This document shows, piece by piece, positions 51,352 to 60,838 of a stretch of DNA of 64,000 nt. The notes below the pieces were generated by a model that worked only from the letters and a program-made list of their open reading frames with translations, made no database searches and was not told where the DNA came from. The stretch comes from CAYSRC01 sp964433495 (lineage in GTDB: Bacteria > Bacillota > Clostridia > Oscillospirales > Ruminococcaceae). The translations under genes and the position numbers were made by a program. Within the stretch, counting starts at the first letter, position 1. Each line of letters starts with the position of its first letter. Location of the stretch: contig CAYSRC010000006.1 in assembly GCA_964433495.1 (NCBI GenBank), positions 1-64,000 on the forward strand, written 5' to 3'.

Positions 51352-53706
51352 TCAGTCGCGGTACTCCTCCATGATATAGGCCTCGAACACGTCGCCCTCC
51401 TTGATGTCCGCAAACTTCTCGAGGGTTATGCCGCACTCGTAGCCCTGCGCGACCTCCTTGACGTCGTCCTTGAAGCGCTTGAGCGACGACATCCTGTCGT
51501 CGTTGATGATGATGCCGTCCCGGACGACGCGGATAAGGCTCTGCCGCGTTATCGTTCCGCTGAGCACATAGCAGCCCGCGACGGTGCCGACCGAGGATAT
51601 CTTATACACCTTGCGCACCTCGGCGCGGCCGAGGTCGACCTCGCGCACCTTGGGCGCGAGCATCCCCTTCATGGCGGCCTTGACGTCGTCGAGCGCGTCG
51701 TAGATCACCCTGTACATGTGCATGTCGACGCCCGCGCGCTCGGCATGCTCGGCGGCGGTGGCGTCGGGCCGGACGTTGAAGCCGATGATGACCGCCCCCG
51801 ACGCCTCGGCGAGCATGACGTCGCTCTCGGTTATCCCGCCGACGGCGGCGTGGATGATACGCACCCGCACCTCGTCGTTGGACAGCTGCTCGAGATTTTG
51901 GCGGATAGCCTCCGCCGAGCCCTGCACGTCGGCCTTGACGATGATGGAGAGTTCCTTCATCTCGCCCTCGGCGATCTGGCTGAACAGGTTGTCGAGCGTC
52001 ACCTTGCGGTAGCTCTTGAACTGCTCCTCCTTCTCGGCGGTGCGGCGCTGGTCGACAAGCTCTCTCGCGAGGCGCTCATCCTCGACGGCGTTAAAGGTGT
52101 CGCCCGCGCTCGGCACGTCCACAAGGCCGGTTATCTCGACCGGGGTGCTCGGGCCCGCCGTCTCGAGGCGGTTGCCGCGGTCGTCGAGCATGGCGCGCAC
52201 GCGGCCCACCGCGGTGCCCGCGATGATGACGTCGCCCTGCTTGAGGGTGCCGTTTTGGATGAGCACCGTCGCGACGGGGCCGCGGCCCTTGTCGAGGCGC
52301 GCCTCGATGACGGTGCCCTTTGCCATGCGGTTGGGGTTGGCCCTAAGCTCCTTGACCTCGCTGACGAGGTTTATCATCTCGAGCAGGGTGTCCATGCCCT
52401 CGCCCGTCTTCGCGGAGACGGGCACACAGATCACGTCGCCGCCCCACTCCTCGGGCACAAGGCCGTATTCGGTGAGCCCCTGCTTGACCCGCTCGGGGTT
52501 GGCCTCGGGCTTATCTATCTTGTTTATCGCGACGATGATCGAGACCTCGGCCGCCTTGGCGTGGTTGATCGCCTCGACCGTCTGCGGCATGATGCCGTCG
52601 TCCGCCGCGACGACGAGGATGGCGATGTCGGTCACCGACGCGCCGCGCGCGCGCATCGAGGTGAACGCCTCGTGGCCCGGGGTGTCGAGGAAGGTTATGA
52701 TCCCGTCGCCGACGCCGACCTGGTACGCGCCGATGTGCTGGGTGATGCCGCCCGCCTCGCCCGCGATGACGTTGCTCTTGCGGATATAGTCGAGTATCGA
52801 GGTCTTGCCGTGGTCGACGTGGCCCATGACGACCACGACGGGCGGACGGGGCACGAGGTCCTCCTGCCTGTCCTCGCTCTCGGGGGTGTCGGCGATGTTG
52901 AGCCTCTCCTCGATCGAGACGTGGATCTCGCGCTCGACCTTCGCGCCGAGTTCCTCGGCGACGACCGCCGCCGTGTCAAAGTCGACCGTCTCGGACACCG
53001 ACGCCATGACGCCGAGCGACATCAGCTTTTTGATGACGACGGGCGCCGACTGCTTGAGCCTGCTCGCGAGCTCGCCCACCGAGATTTCGTCCGGGATCAT
53101 CACCTTGAGCTGCGCTTTCCTCGCCTTCTCGAGCTGAAGCCTTTGCAGGCGCTGCGCCTCGGTCTCGCGCTTTGCCGACTGGGGTCTGCCCTTCTGCTGC
53201 GAGCGCCGGTTGAGCTTTTGCTTGTTTCGCGAGAGCTGCTGCGAGCGCTTGCCCGCCGACTGGGACGACGAGCTCTGTGCGATGTTCTCATACTTCTCGT
53301 TGTATTTGTCGATGTCCACCACGGCCGCGCGGGTGTCCACGACGCGGCTGACCCGCTCCTTTATCTCGACCGGCTTGTCGGGGCGGCCGGGCCGTCCGTC
53401 GCGCACACGGGGCCCTGCGGGGCGCTGCCGGCCGCCCGCGGGCTGCGCCGCCTTTGCGGGGCCGCCCGCCGAGGGCTTTGCCTCGGGCAGCGGGGGCTCC
53501 TGCTTCTTTTTCTCGACAAAGTACTGTGCAAAGCTGTCGGCGGCGTGACTCTGCGTCAGCGCGTCGAACGCAAAGTTGAGCTCCTCCTCGCTGAGCACCG
53601 AGGTGTGCTTTTTATCCGCGCCGTAGCCGCCCAGCGCCGCGATAATCTCCTTGTTCTGCATCGAAAGATCCTTTGCGAGATCCCCCAGCTTGTATTTTAT
53701 CAGCAT
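51352..53706 (-). CDS. infB: Translation initiation factor IF-2
   Basis: This 784-residue GTPase brings initiator tRNA to the ribosome. It has an N-terminal helical domain, a Lys/Arg/Gln-rich linker (about 65-205), the N2 helix region and the G domain: GHVDHGKTS at 295-303, DTPGHEAF and NKID. Two beta-barrels, domain III and the fMet-tRNA-binding C2 domain follow. GGAGG lies 8 nt before the ATG. Length fits a Firmicutes IF-2 with a short N terminus. Confidence 0.97.
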   Translation of the reverse strand: MLIKYKLGDLAKDLSMQNKEIIAALGGYGADKKHTSVLSEEELNFAFDALTQSHAADSFAQYFVEKKKQEPPLPEAKPSAGGPAKAAQPAGGRQRPAGPRVRDGRPGRPDKPVEIKERVSRVVDTRAAVVDIDKYNEKYENIAQSSSSQSAGKRSQQLSRNKQKLNRRSQQKGRPQSAKRETEAQRLQRLQLEKARKAQLKVMIPDEISVGELASRLKQSAPVVIKKLMSLGVMASVSETVDFDTAAVVAEELGAKVEREIHVSIEERLNIADTPESEDRQEDLVPRPPVVVVMGHVDHGKTSILDYIRKSNVIAGEAGGITQHIGAYQVGVGDGIITFLDTPGHEAFTSMRARGASVTDIAILVVAADDGIMPQTVEAINHAKAAEVSIIVAINKIDKPEANPERVKQGLTEYGLVPEEWGGDVICVPVSAKTGEGMDTLLEMINLVSEVKELRANPNRMAKGTVIEARLDKGRGPVATVLIQNGTLKQGDVIIAGTAVGRVRAMLDDRGNRLETAGPSTPVEITGLVDVPSAGDTFNAVEDERLARELVDQRRTAEKEEQFKSYRKVTLDNLFSQIAEGEMKELSIIVKADVQGSAEAIRQNLEQLSNDEVRVRIIHAAVGGITESDVMLAEASGAVIIGFNVRPDATAAEHAERAGVDMHMYRVIYDALDDVKAAMKGMLAPKVREVDLGRAEVRKVYKISSVGTVAGCYVLSGTITRQSLIRVVRDGIIINDDRMSSLKRFKDDVKEVAQGYECGITLEKFADIKEGDVFEAYIMEEYRD

Positions 53707-53771
53707 CTATTCAGCCTCCTAACTCTTGGTAAAAAGGGTCGCCCCACTGTCATCGGTACAAAGCCGTCCGC

Positions 53772-54086
53772 TCAAACCGCGGGCGGCGAGGGCGCTGCGA
53801 GCTTGTTGCGCACGAGGGTCGCAAGCCCCGCGTCGGCGACCGCCGCGACGGCGAAGCGTCTGCCGAGCGCGCGCTGTATTTCGTCCATCGTCCGCCCGAG
53901 GGGCAGCGCCTCGGCCCCGCGCCCGCGTGCGAGGGCAAGCCGTCTCACGGTGCGCTCGGCCGCGTCGGACGCGTACACCGCGAGCGGGGCGCCCTCGCGC
54001 AGTGCTTCTTCGGCCGCGTCGGCGCCCATCTTCAGCGCCCCCGCCTTTCTGCACAGCGAAAGCGCGGACAAAACGCCGTCATTCAT
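53772..54086 (-). CDS. L7Ae/L30e-family RNA-binding protein YlxQ
   Basis: This 104-residue protein has the L7Ae fold start NDGVLSALSLCRKAGALKMGADAAEEAL (2-29), typical of YlxQ, a probable kink-turn RNA binder of uncertain role. It overlaps the ylxR/rnpM gene by 8 nt and precedes infB, the invariant Firmicutes position. The C terminus is Pro/Ala-rich. Confidence 0.92.
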   Translation of the reverse strand: MNDGVLSALSLCRKAGALKMGADAAEEALREGAPLAVYASDAAERTVRRLALARGRGAEALPLGRTMDEIQRALGRRFAVAAVADAGLATLVRNKLAAPSPPAV

Positions 54087-54351
54087 CGCCCGCCCTCGCC
54101 TCTATCTCGCGCCGCAGCTCGTCGAACACCCCGTCGCCTATCTCGCAGCCGAGGGCGCGCGCGAGGCTGCGCTGTTTTTTTGCCGTCTCAAGGCAGCGAA
54201 GTGTCGCGCAGATGTACGCGCCCCTGCCCGATTTTTTTCCGCCGGGGTCGACCGACACCGTGCCGTCGGGCGACTTGACCACCCGGATAAGCTCTTTTTT
54301 CGGCCTGCCCTCGCGGCACGCCGTACACATCCTGACAGGCTGTTTCTTCAT
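54079..54351 (-). CDS. rnpM: RNase P modulator RnpM (YlxR)
   Basis: This roughly 90-residue basic protein has the family hallmarks MCTACREGRPKKELIRVV, a DPGGKKSGRGAYIC segment and a C-terminal helix. YlxR/RnpM binds RNase P RNA. The start is uncertain: ATG at 54351 has AGAGG very close, and a TTG 12 nt upstream is an alternative. It lies between nusA and ylxQ in the conserved order. Confidence 0.92.
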   Translation of the reverse strand: MKKQPVRMCTACREGRPKKELIRVVKSPDGTVSVDPGGKKSGRGAYICATLRCLETAKKQRSLARALGCEIGDGVFDELRREIEARAGDE

Positions 54352-54453
54352 ATCCTCTTTCAATAACGCTTCGGCCGGCGCCCGGCCGAGGTGAACATTT
54401 TTCAGATCCTGAACGCCGCCGCGCGCTGACGCAGGGCGTGTTTTTTGCGCCGA

Positions 54454-55515
54454 CTAATCGTCGGTGTCCTCGCCGTAGTACCCGCTCTCGGGCCTTATGT
54501 CGATTTTATAGCCCGTAAGCCGCGCCGCGAGGCGGGCGTTCTGCCCCTTGTTGCCGATTGCGAGCGACAGCTGGTGGTCGGGCACGGTCACGCTGCAAAC
54601 CTTCTGCTCGGGGTCGGGGATGTCGACCGAGAGCACCGTCGCGGGCGACAGCGCTTCTGCGATAAACACCTTGGGGTCGTCGCTGTACAGCACGACGTCG
54701 ATCTTTTCGCCCTCGAGCTCGCTGACGATCTTGGCGACGCGCGCGCCCCGCGCGCCTATGCAGGCGCCGCGCGGGTCGACGTTTTCGTCGTGGCTGACCA
54801 CCGCGAGCTTGGTCCTCATGCCCGCTTCGCGCGCGATCCCCTTTATCTCGACGGTGCCGTCGAATATCTCGGGCACCTCGGTTTCAAACATGCGCTTGAC
54901 AAGGCCGGGGTGGGTCCTCGAGATGAGCACCTTGGGCCCGCGGTCGGTCACCGCGACGTCCACGACGTAGACCTTGACGCTGTCCCCCTCGTGCAGCTCC
55001 TCGGTGGGCACCTGCTCGCCCCTCGGCAGCATCGCCTCGCCGTTGCCGAGCTCGAGGATCGCCGCGCCCTTCGCGCTGTCGATGCGCAGCACGGTGCCCG
55101 TGATCAGCTCGCCCTGCTTGCTCTGCAGCTCGTCGTACATGCGGTTGCGCTCGGCCTCGCGGATGCCCTGCCTGATGACGTGCTTTGCCGACGTCGCCGA
55201 GATGCGGCCGAACTCCTTGGTCTCGAGCGGGATGCCCACCGTCGCGCCGACCTCGGCGGCGGGGTCGTACTCCCGCGCCTGCTCGAGGGTCATCTGGGTC
55301 GCGGGATCCTCGACCTCCTCGACGACCTCCTTTTTAAGGGTGACGTTAAACGCCTTTTTCTCGGGGTCGATCTCGACCTCGACGTTGTCGCCCGCGCCGA
55401 AGTCGCGCCGAACCGCCACGACCACCGCATTCTTTATCTTGTCTATCAGATACTCGGCCGATACGTTGCGCTCCTTCTCCAAAAGAGACAGAGCCTCAAA
55501 GAATTCCGAATTCAT
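54454..55515 (-). CDS. nusA: Transcription termination/antitermination factor NusA
   Basis: This 353-residue protein has the N-terminal RNA polymerase-binding domain (EALSLLEKERNVSAEYL), an S1 domain (GELITGTVLRIDSAKGAAILEL) and two KH domains (DPRGACIGARGARVAKIVSEL and LSLAIGNKGQNARLAARLTGY). It lacks the C-terminal acidic repeats of gammaproteobacterial NusA, as is normal for Firmicutes. It follows rimP by 17 nt. Confidence 0.97.
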   Translation of the reverse strand: MNSEFFEALSLLEKERNVSAEYLIDKIKNAVVVAVRRDFGAGDNVEVEIDPEKKAFNVTLKKEVVEEVEDPATQMTLEQAREYDPAAEVGATVGIPLETKEFGRISATSAKHVIRQGIREAERNRMYDELQSKQGELITGTVLRIDSAKGAAILELGNGEAMLPRGEQVPTEELHEGDSVKVYVVDVAVTDRGPKVLISRTHPGLVKRMFETEVPEIFDGTVEIKGIAREAGMRTKLAVVSHDENVDPRGACIGARGARVAKIVSELEGEKIDVVLYSDDPKVFIAEALSPATVLSVDIPDPEQKVCSVTVPDHQLSLAIGNKGQNARLAARLTGYKIDIRPESGYYGEDTDD

Positions 55516-55532
55516 CTTCAGTAACGCTCCTT

Positions 55533-56003
55533 TTAAATATCGTCATCGTCCGCCTTTATCGCGGCCGTGTTCTTTCGCTCGAACCGGATGTCGCGTTCGC
55601 CGACGCGCACCGTCGCGCTCTCGGCGTCAAAGCTTATGAGGGTGCCCTGAAACTCGCGCCCCGCCTCGCACGCGGCATACAGCTTGACGACCACCCCTCT
55701 GCCGACATAGGCCGCGAGGTGCGCGTCGGTTCTGAGCCTTCGGCCGAGGCCGGGCGAGCTGACCTCGAGATAGTACTCGAGCTCGGTCGGGTCGAGCTCG
55801 TCGATCACCGGGTCGAGGGCGCGGGACAGCCGCTCGCAGTCGTCGACGGACACCCCGCCCTCTTTGTCGATTATAATCCGCAAAAACCACGACGCCCCCT
55901 CCTTGACGAACAGGACGTCCCACAGCACGAGGCCCATGCCCTCGGCCACCGGCTTTGCGGCGGTATACACGAGCTCGGCGACACCCGCCTTTTTTTCGGA
56001 CAT
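55533..56003 (-). CDS. rimP: Ribosome maturation factor RimP
   Basis: This 156-residue protein has the N-terminal domain with VDDCERLSRALDPVIDE and the signature YYLEVSSPGLGRRLRT, then an Sm-like C-terminal domain. The ATG at 56003 is chosen by the GGAGAG 7 nt upstream; a longer frame starting at 56045 has no family similarity. It is the first gene of the nine-gene block to ribF. Confidence 0.95.
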   Translation of the reverse strand: MSEKKAGVAELVYTAAKPVAEGMGLVLWDVLFVKEGASWFLRIIIDKEGGVSVDDCERLSRALDPVIDELDPTELEYYLEVSSPGLGRRLRTDAHLAAYVGRGVVVKLYAACEAGREFQGTLISFDAESATVRVGERDIRFERKNTAAIKADDDDI

Positions 56004-56077
56004 TGCACACTCTCCCCATACAAACAAAAGAGCGGGGCAACCCACTCTTTCATCCCATCATCATTCAATCCATATAT

Positions 56078-56106
56078 ACAGTAGCAAAAAAAATCCCCTT
56101 TGTCAA
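56078..56106 (-). promoter_or_regulatory. Promoter of the rimP operon
   Basis: On the minus strand TTGACA (56101-56106) and TACTGT (56078-56083) are spaced 17 nt; an alternative -10 within TATATA just downstream is possible. Confidence 0.55.
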
Positions 56107-56232
56107 CCGAAACCCGCCCGAAAGCGCGGTTTTTTCCGATATTCCCGCCGTTTTTTGCCCTCGGGGCCGCACGGCCCCGGCCCCCGGGCCGTCACGGCGC
56201 GGCGTTCTCGGAGCACGGCGGACGAAATTCTG

Positions 56233-56261
56233 TTGACAAAACCGCCCTGCGGGGATATTAT
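56233..56261 (+). promoter_or_regulatory. Promoter of valS
   Basis: TTGACA (56233-56238) and TATTAT (56256-56261) are spaced 17 nt. The transcript starts about 50 nt before the T-box stem I. Confidence 0.8.
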
Positions 56262-56314
56262 GAAAACAGGCAGCGGCGCGAAAGGGCGGCGCGAACACAT
56301 CAGCATATTTTTGA

Positions 56315-56619
56315 AATGCCGTGACGAAGAGGGCGCGTTTTAAACGCTTTGCAAAGAGAGGCGGGGCTTAGGTGAAAACCCGCACAGGGCAAAAACGCGC
56401 TGTCGCTTCCGAGCACCGGCGGTGAAGCCGATTTTTCGGCCGCGCGGACAGCCGCGCGGGGCAGAGGAGGAGGGTTGAGCCGCTGCGCGTCCCGCCCGCG
56501 TTAAGGGCTTAACAAGGGGCAGGGGGCCCGCCGCAGGGCGGCTCTCTCTGCAAGGCGGGTGGTACCGCGGTCTTTTTTAAGGTCGTCCCCGAAGCGTTTT
56601 TTTCGCTTCGGGGCTTTTG
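56315..56619 (+). ncRNA. T-box leader (valine)
   Basis: A long leader carries AAAGAGAG and GGTGAAAACC elements of stem I (56353-56380). It also has the antiterminator bulge TGGTACCGCGG (56560-56570), whose UGGU can pair with an ACCA tRNA end, and a terminator CCCCGAAGCG/CGCTTCGGGG with a following T-run (56587-56619). Uncharged tRNA-Val would promote read-through into valS. The specifier could be GTC at about 56402, but I cannot fold it with certainty. Confidence 0.88.
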
Positions 56620-56731
56620 TTTTGCCGCGGCCCATTTTTTCGGCGGGCGGTTCGAGGGCGAGCCCCGGGCCGCGCGCCCGCGGCGCAAAAAACAAAACAA
56701 ACAGAAGAAACACAGGGACAGGAGAAACCGA

Positions 56732-59353
56732 ATGAAAGAGCTTGACAAACAGTACAACCCCCGCGCCGTCGAGGACAGGGTGTACAAGCAGTGGCTGGAC
56801 GGCGGGTACTTTCACGCCGAGCGGGACGAGGGCAAGACCCCGTACACCATCGTCATCCCCCCGCCCAACATCACGGGACAGCTGCACATGGGCCACGCGC
56901 TCGACGAGACCCTTCAGGACATCCTCGCGCGGGTCAAGCGGATGCAGGGCTTCTGCACGCTGTGGCTGCCCGGCACCGACCACGCCTCCATCGCCACCGA
57001 GGCGAAGATCGTGGAGGCGATGAAGCAGGAGGGGCTCACCAAAAAGGACGTCGGGCGCGAGGGCTTTCTCGAGCGCGCCTGGGCGTGGAAGGAAAAGTAC
57101 GGCGGCAGGATCGTCGAGCAGCTCAAAAAGCTCGGCAGCTCGTGCGACTGGGACAGGCTGCGCTTCACGATGGACGAGGGCTGCTCGCGCGCGGTCAACG
57201 AGGTGTTTGCCCGCTTTTACGAAAAGGGGCTCATCTACCGCGGCGAGCGCATGGTGAACTGGTGCCCCCACTGCAAGACGACCATATCCGACGCCGAGGT
57301 CGAGTTCCAAGAGCAGCACGGGCACTTTTGGCACCTGCGCTACCCCGTCAAGGGGGAGGACGGGGTCTTTCTCGAGCTCGCCACCACAAGGCCCGAGACG
57401 CTTCTCGGCGACACGGCCGTCGCCGTCAACCCCGACGACGAGCGGTACAAGAGCTTTGTCGGCAAGACGCTCATCCTGCCCCTCGTGGGGCGCGAGATCC
57501 CCGTCGTCGCCGACAGCTATGTCGAAAGCGACTTCGGCACCGGCGTCGTCAAGATAACCCCCGCGCACGACCCCAACGACTACGAGGTCGGGCTGCGCCA
57601 CTCGCTGCCGGTCATCAACATCTTTAACGAGGACGCCACCGTGAACGAGAACGGCGGAAAATACGCGGGGCTCTCCCGCGAGGACGCGAGGGCGGCCGTC
57701 GTGAGGGACCTCGAGGCGGGCGGCTTCCTCGTCGAGACCGAGGACTATACCCACAACGTCGGCGCCTGCTACCGCTGCGGCACAACGGTCGAGCCGAGGC
57801 TGTCCAAGCAGTGGTTTGTCAGGATGAAGCCGCTGGCCGAGCCCGCAATCAGGGCGGTGCAGAACGGTGAGACCCGCTTTGTGCCCGAGCGGTTTGACAA
57901 GACATACTTCAACTGGATGAACAACATCAAGGACTGGTGCATCTCGCGCCAGCTGTGGTGGGGCCACCGCATCCCCGCGTACTACTGCGACGACTGCGGC
58001 GAGGTCACCGTCAGCCGCGACGAGATCGACCGCTGCCCCAAGTGCGGCGGCGCGGTGCATAGGGACGAGGACACCCTCGACACCTGGTTCTCGTCGGCGC
58101 TCTGGCCGTTCTCGACGCTCGGCTGGCCCGACGACACCGACGACCTCCGATATTTCTATCCGACCGACACCCTCGTCACCGGCTATGACATCATCTTCTT
58201 CTGGGTGGCGCGGATGATCTTCTCGGGGATAGAGCACATGGGCGAGGTCCCGTTCAAAACCGTGTTCATCCACGGCCTCGTGCGGGATGCGCAGGGCCGC
58301 AAGATGTCCAAGTCGCTCGGCAACGGCATCGACCCGCTCGAGGTCATCGACGAGTACGGCGCGGACGCGCTGCGCTTTATGCTCGCGAACGGCACGAGCC
58401 CCGGCAACGACATGCGCTATTCGGACGAAAAGGTCCGCGCGGCGCGCAACTTCTGCAACAAGCTGTGGAACGCCGCGCGCTTTATTCTGATGAACGACGT
58501 CGACGACATCGAGCCGGGCAGTCTGCCCGAAAAGCTCGAGATCGAGGAGAAGTGGCTCGTCAGCGGTCTCAACCGCCTGATAAAGGAGGTCACCGGCAAC
58601 ATCGACCGCTTTGAGCTGGGCGTCGCCGCGGGCAAGGTCTACGACTTCATCTGGGACGTGTTCTGCGACTGGTACATCGAGCTCGCCAAGCTGCGCCTCA
58701 ATTCAAGCGACGACGCCGAGCGGCGGGGCTGCAAGCAGGTGCTCGTGTGGGGCCTTGCGACGCTGCTCAAGCTGCTGCACCCCTTCATGCCGTTTATCAC
58801 CGAGGAGCTGTATCTCGCGCTGCCCCACAAGGACGAGAGCATCATGATCTCCGCCTTCCCGACCTACGACCCCGCGCTCGACTTTCCGAGCGAGGAGGAG
58901 GGCTTCTCTAAGATCATGGACGCAATCAAGGCGGTGCGCGTGCTGCGCGGCGACATGAACGTGCCGCCCTCCAAAAAGGCGTCGCTGTATATCGAGACCC
59001 CGCTTCGCGGCCTGTTCGAGAGCGGCGCCGAGTTCATGCGCAGGCTCGCCGGCGCCGACAGGGTCGAGGTTTCGGACAGCTTTGAGATCGAGGGCGCGGC
59101 GCAGGCGGTCACCGACAGCGCGCGGATCCTCATTCCCATGGACGAGCTGGTCGACAGGGAAAAGGAGCTCGAGCGTCTGCGGCGCGAGCTCGCCGCCGTC
59201 GAGAAGGAGATTGCGGCGGTCTCGGGCAGGCTCGCAAACCCGCAGTTTGTGGGCAAAGCCCCCGAAAAGGTCGTCGCGGGCGAGCGCGAGAAGCTGGGCA
59301 GGGCCGAGGACAAGCGCAAAAACATCCTCGCCGGCATCGAAAAGCTGGGCTGA
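56732..59353 (+). CDS. valS: Valyl-tRNA synthetase
   Basis: This 873-residue class Ia synthetase charges tRNA-Val. The HIGH-type motif is HMGH (52-55, preceded by PPPNITGQL). KMSKS lies at about 524-528. The editing CP1 domain, a zinc-like CDDCG..CPKCG segment and a C-terminal coiled-coil (ELVDREKELERLRRELAAVEKE) are present. ACAGGAG precedes the ATG by 8 nt. A T-box leader controls it. Confidence 0.97.
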   Translation: MKELDKQYNPRAVEDRVYKQWLDGGYFHAERDEGKTPYTIVIPPPNITGQLHMGHALDETLQDILARVKRMQGFCTLWLPGTDHASIATEAKIVEAMKQEGLTKKDVGREGFLERAWAWKEKYGGRIVEQLKKLGSSCDWDRLRFTMDEGCSRAVNEVFARFYEKGLIYRGERMVNWCPHCKTTISDAEVEFQEQHGHFWHLRYPVKGEDGVFLELATTRPETLLGDTAVAVNPDDERYKSFVGKTLILPLVGREIPVVADSYVESDFGTGVVKITPAHDPNDYEVGLRHSLPVINIFNEDATVNENGGKYAGLSREDARAAVVRDLEAGGFLVETEDYTHNVGACYRCGTTVEPRLSKQWFVRMKPLAEPAIRAVQNGETRFVPERFDKTYFNWMNNIKDWCISRQLWWGHRIPAYYCDDCGEVTVSRDEIDRCPKCGGAVHRDEDTLDTWFSSALWPFSTLGWPDDTDDLRYFYPTDTLVTGYDIIFFWVARMIFSGIEHMGEVPFKTVFIHGLVRDAQGRKMSKSLGNGIDPLEVIDEYGADALRFMLANGTSPGNDMRYSDEKVRAARNFCNKLWNAARFILMNDVDDIEPGSLPEKLEIEEKWLVSGLNRLIKEVTGNIDRFELGVAAGKVYDFIWDVFCDWYIELAKLRLNSSDDAERRGCKQVLVWGLATLLKLLHPFMPFITEELYLALPHKDESIMISAFPTYDPALDFPSEEEGFSKIMDAIKAVRVLRGDMNVPPSKKASLYIETPLRGLFESGAEFMRRLAGADRVEVSDSFEIEGAAQAVTDSARILIPMDELVDREKELERLRRELAAVEKEIAAVSGRLANPQFVGKAPEKVVAGEREKLGRAEDKRKNILAGIEKLG

Positions 59354-59666
59354 GCGCCTTTTTAAGCCCGCCGAAGGCTGCTCTTTTGAGCAGGGCCGCC
59401 CGGAGGATCGAGGCCGCCCGGGAGGGCTTGGGGCGTCACCCGGGAGGGCAGCCTTTACGGGCACATGTTTTTATGCGTCCCCCAAAAAGCGCCCGCCTGC
59501 CCTGCGTGCCCCGCACCCCTTAAGCAGGCGTCCTCACCCCTGCGCCCCGTCTTCGCCGTCCCCCGTGTGCTTTCGGCCCGCGCTTCGTTCGGCGCTTGGG
59601 GTCAAGGCTTTCGTCCGTCCTCAAAGGCGGCGGCGCCGGGGCGCCGAAGTCATTTGTTCAACGAGA
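59354..59666. other. Convergent intergenic region after valS
   Basis: About 310 bp, GC-rich, without a gene. No convincing terminator for valS is visible before the hairpin at 59667-59698. Confidence 0.5.
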
Positions 59667-59698
59667 GGGTCCCCGCTCCGAAACAGAGCGGGGACCCT
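59667..59698. terminator. Terminator between valS and the nucleoside hydrolase
   Basis: GGGTCCCCGCTC pairs perfectly with GAGCGGGGACCC around CGAAACA. On the plus strand it is followed by TTCTTTCTTT. It lies just beyond the predicted natural stop (59706-59708) of the minus-strand hydrolase. Confidence 0.8.
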
Positions 59699-59705
59699 TC
59701 TTTCT

Positions 59706-60715
59706 TTAAGCGGCGGCGTCAGACAGCAGGTCGGCGTCTGTCTCGCGCCGCCCTCCGGCAGCGGGCCGCCCGCAAGCAGCCGCGCAAGCCGGCTTTTGTA
59801 CAGCGGCACGTCTATCTTCGTTATCAGCTCTGCGGACGTAGGCGGCAGGTCGGTGGGAATCGCGAACTCGTGCTCGGGGTCATAAAAAATGACCTGGCCG
59901 TAGCACCTGTCCTCGCCTGTACAGCAGTGGCAGCGCATCTGCTTTGAGCAAAGCGTCATGTCGTCCCACAGCGCGACGCCCATGGCCACGGCGTCGGGCA
60001 GGTCGACAAAGCGCTCGCCCGCCCTCTTGTGATATTCCAACAGGCCGCGGTTGCAGTCGACCGCAAACCGGCCGACCGGCCCCGATGCGCCTATCGCCTC
60101 CATGTCCGCCTCGGCCCATTCGGCGCTCGACGCCCTGCCGCAGCACATGTCCCCGCCGATGATTGTAAGCGGGATGCCGCTTTCGAGCATTATCCGATAG
60201 CTGTCGGCGTCGGCGTAGACGTTGAACTCCGCGACGGGCGTGGTGTTCCCCGCGCCGAGGCCCTGCGTGCCCATCGATTAGATGTGCTTTACACCCGACA
60301 TCGCCGCGCGGTCGCTCATAACGGCGGCGGCGATGTTCACCGCAGGCCCCAGCGTGACGATCTCGATCTCACCCGGCGCGCGCCTGACCTGCTCGAGGAT
60401 GAAGTCGACGGCGTTTTTCTTTTCGGCGCGGCGGCTCGGGTGGATGAGGTCAAGATCCCCCATCCCGTCGTCGCCGTGCACCGCGACCGCCGTCACCGCC
60501 TGCCTAAGCATGGGGCGGTCGGCCCCCTCATACACCTTGGCGCCGCTGTTGCACACCTCGAGCGTCATGAGCGCATTTTGGGGCGCAAGGGGCCTCGGCA
60601 CGTTTCCGCACACCGTGGTGACCCCGAGGATCTCAACCTCCCGGCAGAGCACGGCCATCATCAGTGCGACCGCGTCGTCCGAGCCCGTGTCGGTATCGAT
60701 AATAAACTTTCTCAT
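59706..60715 (-). pseudogene. Nucleoside hydrolase broken by a TAA and a 3' frame change
   Basis: The enzyme family cleaves the N-glycosidic bond of nucleosides. The N-terminal DTDTGSDDAVALM motif (calcium-binding Asp cluster), TVCGN, LGPAVNIAAA and the later GNTTPVAEFNVYADADSY are all present. Codon 146 is TAA (60278-60280), where the family has Tyr in KHIY-x-MGG. The frame is otherwise continuous. Near the end the hydrolase frame runs through the terminator, whereas another frame gives a natural-looking ETDADLLSDAAA and a TAA at 59706. A small frameshift near 59740-59760 is therefore also likely. GGGAGG lies 10 nt before the ATG at 60715. Confidence 0.8.
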
Positions 60716-60773
60716 TGCTTTCCGTCCTCCCTGTTTCGTTAAATTGACATCTCGGCCGAGACGTCGTGTACTC

Positions 60774-60814
60774 ATTATAATGGGACGTATCCTAAAGGTT
60801 AAGGTCAATTGACC
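60774..60814 (-). promoter_or_regulatory. Promoter and Crp-like activator site of the nucleoside hydrolase
   Basis: On the minus strand TATAAT (60774-60779) is preceded, after 17 nt, by a poor -35 box TTAACC. The perfect palindrome GGTCAATTGACC (60803-60814) is centred about 41 nt upstream of the expected start, the class II activator position. Confidence 0.6.
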
Positions 60815-60838
60815 GACTAAGGCTTACGGGGGCGGATC

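Noticed and set aside
50908..54366. Open frame of about 1150 codons on the plus strand
   Set aside because: It runs antisense to rbfA, infB, ylxQ and rnpM, all unmistakable genes, and lacks any domain-like sequence.
56501..58273. Open frame of about 590 codons on the minus strand
   Set aside because: Antisense shadow of valS and its leader.
60744..60781. TTGACA at 60744 with TATAAT at 60776 as the promoter of the Crp-like gene
   Set aside because: The spacer would be 26 nt, too long for sigmaA recognition; the -10 box fits the opposite strand better.
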